A stretch of DNA of 64,000 nt, taken from positions 61,822 through 125,821 of the forward strand of contig JBCCEJ010000006.1 in NCBI GenBank assembly GCA_039030335.1, in the 5' to 3' direction. The DNA is from JBCCEJ01 sp039030335. GTDB lineage: Bacteria > Pseudomonadota > Gammaproteobacteria > HK1. The notes beneath the pieces are model-generated. The model saw only the letters and a program-made list of their open reading frames with translations, was not told the origin of the DNA and made no database searches. Position numbers and translations under genes: made by a program. Shown here in pieces: positions 60,092 to 64,000 of this stretch. How positions within the stretch are numbered: the first letter of the stretch is position 1; each line of letters starts with the position of its first letter.

Positions 60092-60934
60092 ATGGGACAA
60101 TTGGGTACGAATCAGGTCCAGGCACGCGAGAGCCGCGCGGGGGGGGCTGTGGCGGATGCAGTTGGGGCTGTTCTACGCCAGTTCGAGCGTGCCGCCGTGG
60201 CTGTCAGTGGAGGGGTTGACAGCGTGACGCTCGCAGCCCTGGCTCACGATGTGTTGGGTCGGCGTTTTCAGGCATTCCACGCGATGTCGCCGGCTGTGCC
60301 GCCAGAGGCCACGGCCCGTGTGAGGACGCATGCCGAGCAGCTCGGTTGGGATCTGGTCGTGGTGGACGCAGGTGAATTCGCCGATCCGGAGTACCTCGCC
60401 AATCCCGTCAATCGCTGTTACTTCTGCAAGCGCAATCTGTATGACCGGATCGCGTCCGTGACCGAGCAGCAGGTGCTTTCGGGGGCCAACGCCGATGACC
60501 TCGGTGACTACCGCCCGGGCCTGACGGCGGCGCGGGAACGAGCCGTACGACATCCCTACGTGGAAGCCGAGGTCACGAAAGAGGAAGTGCGCGCGCTGGC
60601 TCGCCATCTGGGTTTGAGCGACGTGCAGGACCTTCCGGCAATGCCGTGCCTGTCCAGTCGCGTCGAGTCTGGCATTCCGATCCGGGCCGACGACCTCGCA
60701 TTCGTGAATTCGGTGGAACTGTGGCTCCGCGACAGGCTTGCGGCACGCACCGCGCGGTGCCGCATCGGCCATGCCGGCGTTCGGATCGAACTTGACGCTC
60801 TCGCGCTGGCGCGCGCGGAGTCGATGCCTGACCTTGACGTCGAGACCGAACTCGCGGAGCGCTGCAGGGCTACGGGTAGAACGCTGGCGGGTATCGAACT
60901 CTACGCACGCGGCAGCGCGTTCCTGCACGACTGA
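60092..60934 (+). CDS. larE: Sulfur transferase LarE (nickel-pincer cofactor synthesis)
   Basis: 280 residues. AVAVSGGVDSVTLAALAHDV is the PP-loop that activates the substrate with ATP. NRCYFCKRNLYDRI gives C109 and C112, and LPAMPCLSSRVESG gives C186 at the position of the sacrificial cysteine of L. plantarum LarE. Having a CxxC plus this third Cys resembles LarE proteins thought to use a [4Fe-4S] cluster to supply sulfide catalytically instead of sacrificing a Cys. The ATG at 60092 has a GGAG about 10 bases upstream; a GTG 18 bases earlier is an alternative. Confidence 0.92.
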   Translation: MGQLGTNQVQARESRAGGAVADAVGAVLRQFERAAVAVSGGVDSVTLAALAHDVLGRRFQAFHAMSPAVPPEATARVRTHAEQLGWDLVVVDAGEFADPEYLANPVNRCYFCKRNLYDRIASVTEQQVLSGANADDLGDYRPGLTAARERAVRHPYVEAEVTKEEVRALARHLGLSDVQDLPAMPCLSSRVESGIPIRADDLAFVNSVELWLRDRLAARTARCRIGHAGVRIELDALALARAESMPDLDVETELAERCRATGRTLAGIELYARGSAFLHD

Positions 60935-60946
60935 GGCCGGTCGTAA

Positions 60947-61636
60947 GTGAGCGCTTCAGACGACCACCGCGGCGCCAGCACTGAATGGTTGCAGTTCGAT
61001 TGGGACCGCGGAGCACGCACGGGTGTAGGCGAGGCGGTGCTGGCGTCTGGGAAGAGCGCCGCGCAGCTGGAGGTCATTGTCGGGCAGGCTGACGAACGGG
61101 GGCATCCGCTGTTGCTGACGCGCCTCGAGGCGGCAGCTGCCGAAGCGCTCGCCCCCATGGCACGACAGCCTTTCGATTATGACGCGGTCTCACGCACGGC
61201 ATTTCTGGGTCAGCACCCCGAACGCCCCGGCTCGGCTGGCGCTGCAGCGGTTGTCGCGGCCGGCAGCTCGGACCTCCCGGTCGCCAGTGAGGCGCGAAGA
61301 ACGCTGGAGTTCTGGGGCGTGCGCGACGTACCACTGGTCGGCGACGTCGGCGTCGCCGGACTGTGGCGCCTCCTGGAACGTGTCGATGAACTGCGCGAAC
61401 GCCGCGTGCTGATCGCGGTCGCGGGGATGGAAGGTGCGCTATTTAGCGTACTGGCGGGCCTCGTCGGCGGGCTGGTGATCGCAGTGCCGAGTTCGGTCGG
61501 CTACGGCGTATCGGCCGCCGGAGAAGTTGCGCTCAAGTCAGCTCTCGCGTCCTGCGCGCCCGGCGTCGTGACGGTCAACATCGACAACGGCTATGGCGCG
61601 GCCTGTGCGGCGCTGAAGCTCATGCGAGCCAGCTGA
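60947..61636 (+). CDS. larB: Nickel-pincer cofactor carboxylase/hydrolase LarB
   Basis: 229 residues with a GTG start. The C-terminal half is a PurE-like (AIR carboxylase) domain: VVAAGSSDLPVASEARRTLE, VGDVGVAGLWRLLERVDELR, VAGMEGALFSVLAGLVGG and IAVPSSVGYGVSAAGEVALK. LarB carboxylates nicotinic acid adenine dinucleotide at C5 and hydrolyses it, the first step of the pincer cofactor. It is the last gene of the lar operon, 12 bases after larE, and converges with paaI. Confidence 0.92.
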   Translation: MSASDDHRGASTEWLQFDWDRGARTGVGEAVLASGKSAAQLEVIVGQADERGHPLLLTRLEAAAAEALAPMARQPFDYDAVSRTAFLGQHPERPGSAGAAAVVAAGSSDLPVASEARRTLEFWGVRDVPLVGDVGVAGLWRLLERVDELRERRVLIAVAGMEGALFSVLAGLVGGLVIAVPSSVGYGVSAAGEVALKSALASCAPGVVTVNIDNGYGAACAALKLMRAS

Positions 61637-61658
61637 TGAGGCCGCGCACGATGTGCGT

Positions 61659-62108
61659 TCAGACGGATTCGACCAACGGTTTGCCCATCTGCCGCGTCTT
61701 GCCGCGAAACAGCGCGATGAGCTCGCCCGCACCGTTGGTTATTCGCACGTCGTAGAGTCCGGTTCGTCCGCTAAGAGTCTGTTCTCTCGCCTCCGCGGTC
61801 AGCACGTCACCGGCGTATCCGGGTTTCAGCCAGTCGATCGAGGCGTTGGCCGCGAGGGCCATTTGATTGTGGCTGTTCGACGCGTGTGCCATCGCCGTGT
61901 CCGCCAGCACGAACACGAACCCCCCGTGGCAGACGTCGAGCCCGTTCACCATGTACGGCGCGACCGTCATCGACAGACGCGCAAATCCGGGTGCAACCGT
62001 TTCGATCGCTATGCCGAGATGCTGGGCGGCATGGTCGCTCGCGTGCATCGCCGCGGAGGCCGTGCGCGCGACGGCCTCGGCGTCCTTCGCGGCGTCGAAG
62101 TTGCTCAT
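61659..62108 (-). CDS. paaI: Hydroxyphenylacetyl-CoA thioesterase PaaI
   Basis: 149 residues. It is a hot-dog fold: FARLSMTVAPYMVNGLDVCH, HGGFVFVLADTAMAHASNSH with the catalytic Asp, and AANASIDWLKPGYAGDVLTA. It clears dead-end aryl-CoA esters during phenylacetate breakdown. It is divergent from the P450 gene and shares its 186-base upstream region, which holds a perfect palindrome. Confidence 0.92.
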   Translation of the reverse strand: MSNFDAAKDAEAVARTASAAMHASDHAAQHLGIAIETVAPGFARLSMTVAPYMVNGLDVCHGGFVFVLADTAMAHASNSHNQMALAANASIDWLKPGYAGDVLTAEAREQTLSGRTGLYDVRITNGAGELIALFRGKTRQMGKPLVESV

Positions 62109-62248
62109 CGGTGAATCCTGGCCGGGAATTGCGCCTGGCGCAGCCGCACATGGTCGGGTGTCGTAAGCGGGCCGACCCGAGTTCTGCGTGGTGCGCGATG
62201 GCAGAAGTGCGCAAGACTAGCACCAATGGAGGGTTGTATCCGTGGGTC

Positions 62249-62267
62249 ATTCTGATACAGTCAGAAT
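62249..62267. promoter_or_regulatory. Palindromic candidate operator between paaI and the P450 gene
   Basis: ATTCTGA (62249-62255), a TACAG spacer, and TCAGAAT (62261-62267) form a perfect 7-bp inverted repeat. It is 28 bases before the P450 ATG, so a repressor bound there would block that gene and perhaps paaI too. The binder could be PaaX, encoded 7 kb away, or another regulator. Confidence 0.6.
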
Positions 62268-62294
62268 AGAAATTATGCTCTATTGTGTATCAAT

Positions 62295-63551
62295 ATGAGT
62301 GGCAGTCAGGCCTCCGACAACACCGCTGCAAGGGTCGAATCCGGAGAGGGGATCTTTGACCCCGCACGCCTGCCAGCGTCGTATTTCGAAGATCCCTATG
62401 CACTGCTGGCGGAGCTGCGTGAGTCGGCACCCGTGTATTGGTGTCCGGACGGCAGCCTGTACCTCACTCGTCATGCCGACCTGTTCAGCGTGTATCGCGA
62501 TCCGAGGACGTTCAGCTCTGACAAGCGCGTGCAGTTCAAACCGCTGCTGGGAGATTCGCCGCTCTACGACCACCACACGACTTCGCTCGTGTTCAACGAT
62601 CCGCCGCTGCACACGCGAGTGCGGCGAGCTTTTGGCAACGCCCTGTCGCCACGCGCTGTCGCGGCGATGCGGCCCTGGGTGGAGCAGTTGGTGGAACGGT
62701 TGCTCGATGGTGCGCAGGCGAAAGGGGAGTTTGATCTGGTCGAGGACTTCGCGGCCGCTATCCCGATCGAGGTGATCGGCAACCTGTTGCGTATTCCCGA
62801 AAGTGAACGTGGGCCTTTGCGGGCCTGGTCTCTGGCGATCCTCGGCGCGCTTGAGTTCAAACTGACTCCGGAGCGGCTCGCGGAAGGCAATCAGGCGGTC
62901 ACCGATTTTCTGGCCTTGCTCGATGATCTGGTGTGGCGCCGACGCGAGTCACTGACCGACGATGAAGACGATCTGCTGGCGCGTTTGCTCCGGTTTGAGG
63001 CCGATGGCGTACAACTGCGCGGTGCGGCGCTCTACCATCAGATCGTCTTTCTGTTGAATGCCGGTCACGAGACGACGACCAACCTGATTTCGAATGGCGC
63101 GCTCGCGCTACTCGCTGCGCCCGAAGCACTGACGCGCTTGCAGGCGGACCCGTCCGGTTGGGGGCTCGCGGTCGAGGAACTGTTGCGCTACGAGGCACCC
63201 ATTCAGCTGAACAACCGGCGCTCGGTAACACCCACCTGCATCGGCGGCATAGACGTGCCGGCCGGCACCAACATCACGATGAACATCGCGGCGGCCAACC
63301 GCGACCCGGCCGTGTTCGACGCGCCCGACGCGCTCGACCTGCGGCGCAACCCGAACCCGCACCTGTGTTTCGGGTCAGGAATACATACGTGCGCCGGTCT
63401 GCACGTTGCGCGGCTGGAAGGTGAGGTCGCACTGGCCGCGCTGTTTCGGCGGTTCCCGGATCTGACACCATGCGGGCCGGCGGTGAGAGCCCGGCGCGCG
63501 CGTTTCCGGGTCATCTTGCACGCACCGATGGCAACCGGCATCGTGCCATGA
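62295..63551 (+). CDS. Cytochrome P450
   Basis: 418 residues, soluble bacterial type without a membrane anchor. The I-helix reads FLLNAGHETTTNLI (the AGxET motif), the K-helix EELLRYEAPIQ (ExxR), and the heme loop CFGSGIHTCAGLHVARLE with the thiolate Cys. It needs external redox partners; none are in the window. Next to paaI and paaA it may hydroxylate an aromatic or aryl-alkanoic substrate that feeds the phenylacetate route, but this is inferred from context. The ATG at 62295 is preferred to a TTG 12 bases upstream. Confidence 0.93.
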   Translation: MSGSQASDNTAARVESGEGIFDPARLPASYFEDPYALLAELRESAPVYWCPDGSLYLTRHADLFSVYRDPRTFSSDKRVQFKPLLGDSPLYDHHTTSLVFNDPPLHTRVRRAFGNALSPRAVAAMRPWVEQLVERLLDGAQAKGEFDLVEDFAAAIPIEVIGNLLRIPESERGPLRAWSLAILGALEFKLTPERLAEGNQAVTDFLALLDDLVWRRRESLTDDEDDLLARLLRFEADGVQLRGAALYHQIVFLLNAGHETTTNLISNGALALLAAPEALTRLQADPSGWGLAVEELLRYEAPIQLNNRRSVTPTCIGGIDVPAGTNITMNIAAANRDPAVFDAPDALDLRRNPNPHLCFGSGIHTCAGLHVARLEGEVALAALFRRFPDLTPCGPAVRARRARFRVILHAPMATGIVP

Positions 63552-63609
63552 GTCATGCCGCCCGCCGCTTACGTGCTGCCTGGCGGGTTCGAATCAGGAG
63601 TCGTTGACG

Positions 63610-64000
63610 ATGTATGCACAAATGGTCAAAACGGGTGTCGACCGGGTCGCTGATCTGGACGACCTGCCGCCAGACGAGCGGGAATTCCAGCGCCGCATAG
63701 ATGAAGACGTGCATGTCGAGCCGCGCGATTGGATGCCCGATGCCTACCGCAAGACACTCATCCGTCAGATTTCGCAGCACGCCCACTCGGAGATCGTCGG
63801 CATGCTCCCCGAGGGTAACTGGCTGACGCGCGCGCCCACGCTGGAACGCAAGATGATCCTCCTTGCGAAAGTGCAAGATGAAGGTGGGCACGGTCTCTAC
63901 CTCTACAGCGCCGCGGAGACGCTCGGCATTTCGCGCGACGAGATGATCGAACAACTCCACACCGGTCGGGCGAAGTACTCGAGCATCTTCAACTACCCGA
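63610..64000 (+). CDS. paaA: 1,2-phenylacetyl-CoA epoxidase subunit PaaA, N-terminal part (runs off window)
   Basis: The first 130 residues are visible. EFQRRIDEDVHVEPRDWMPD, YRKTLIRQISQHAHSEIVGM, EGNWLTRAPTLERKMILLAK and VQDEGGHGLYLYSAAETLG are highly conserved in PaaA, the di-iron catalytic subunit of the PaaABC(D)E complex that epoxidises phenylacetyl-CoA. EDEGGH-type iron ligands appear as QDEGGH. It starts 58 bases after the P450 stop, and paaB-paaE are expected beyond the window. Confidence 0.94.
   Translation, partial: MYAQMVKTGVDRVADLDDLPPDEREFQRRIDEDVHVEPRDWMPDAYRKTLIRQISQHAHSEIVGMLPEGNWLTRAPTLERKMILLAKVQDEGGHGLYLYSAAETLGISRDEMIEQLHTGRAKYSSIFNYP

Noticed and set aside
58658..60100. 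480-codon open frame on the minus strand
   Set aside because: It is opposite larA and larC, whose catalytic residues and tight spacing show they are the true genes.
63575..63597. GGTTCGAATC, a tRNA T-loop-like sequence
   Set aside because: The flanking bases do not form the 5-bp T stem, and no acceptor or anticodon arm is found nearby.

Overview
The window is high-GC, densely coded bacterial chromosome, most likely from a gammaproteobacterium. The evidence is a MutH mismatch endonuclease, the nrdR-ribD-ribE-ribBA-ribH-nusB-thiL-pgpA block, pyrG-eno-ftsB-ispD-ispF-truD, PepN, DNA polymerase II, AcpH, and a LapG/LapD pair. No rRNA, tRNA, IS element, phage or CRISPR array was seen. PaaX/PaaI/PaaA, a P450, glutaryl-CoA dehydrogenase, a GMC oxidoreductase and MttB/BHMT-type methyltransferases suggest a heterotroph that degrades aromatics and methylated amines.

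Layout. 1-6.6 kb: small redox and detoxification genes. Among them is a peroxiredoxin on the minus strand whose peroxidatic position is an in-frame TGA followed by a SECIS-like hairpin, so it is very probably an unrecognised selenoprotein. 6.9-8.6 kb: DUF4112, pdxJ, VOC. 8.7-18 kb: a long minus-strand block glyA, nrdR, riboflavin genes, nusB, thiL, pgpA, lytic transglycosylase, a ThiL-like N-terminal fragment, mutH. The main ThiL lacks its N-terminus and its GGDTTRG loop, and the separate fragment carries exactly those pieces. 18.1-24.5 kb: an ABC exporter of the FtsX type, a GAF/sigma54 activator and ispG. 24.6-31 kb: DUF1801, dusA, OsmC-like, a Crp/Fnr and an XRE regulator, DUF1244 and an OmpA/TSP3 lipoprotein. 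31.5-36 kb: DUF3307, pepN and an AttH-like protein. 36.5-42.2 kb: pyrG-eno-ftsB-ispD-ispF-truD.

42.2-47.9 kb: C1 and acyl-CoA genes (MttB family, GcdH, FolD, BHMT-like) and a TerB-like protein. 47.9-54.4 kb: polB, acpH, then PilZ-lapG-lapD, a c-di-GMP controlled surface-adhesion module. 54.4-64 kb: paaX, recQ, a complete lactate-racemase/nickel-pincer cofactor operon larA-larC-larE-larB, then paaI divergent from a cytochrome P450 with a perfect palindrome between them, and the start of paaA running off the window.

The two most notable observations are the selenocysteine peroxiredoxin and the complementary split of thiamine-monophosphate kinase motifs between two genes. All assignments come from reading motifs; no searches were run.
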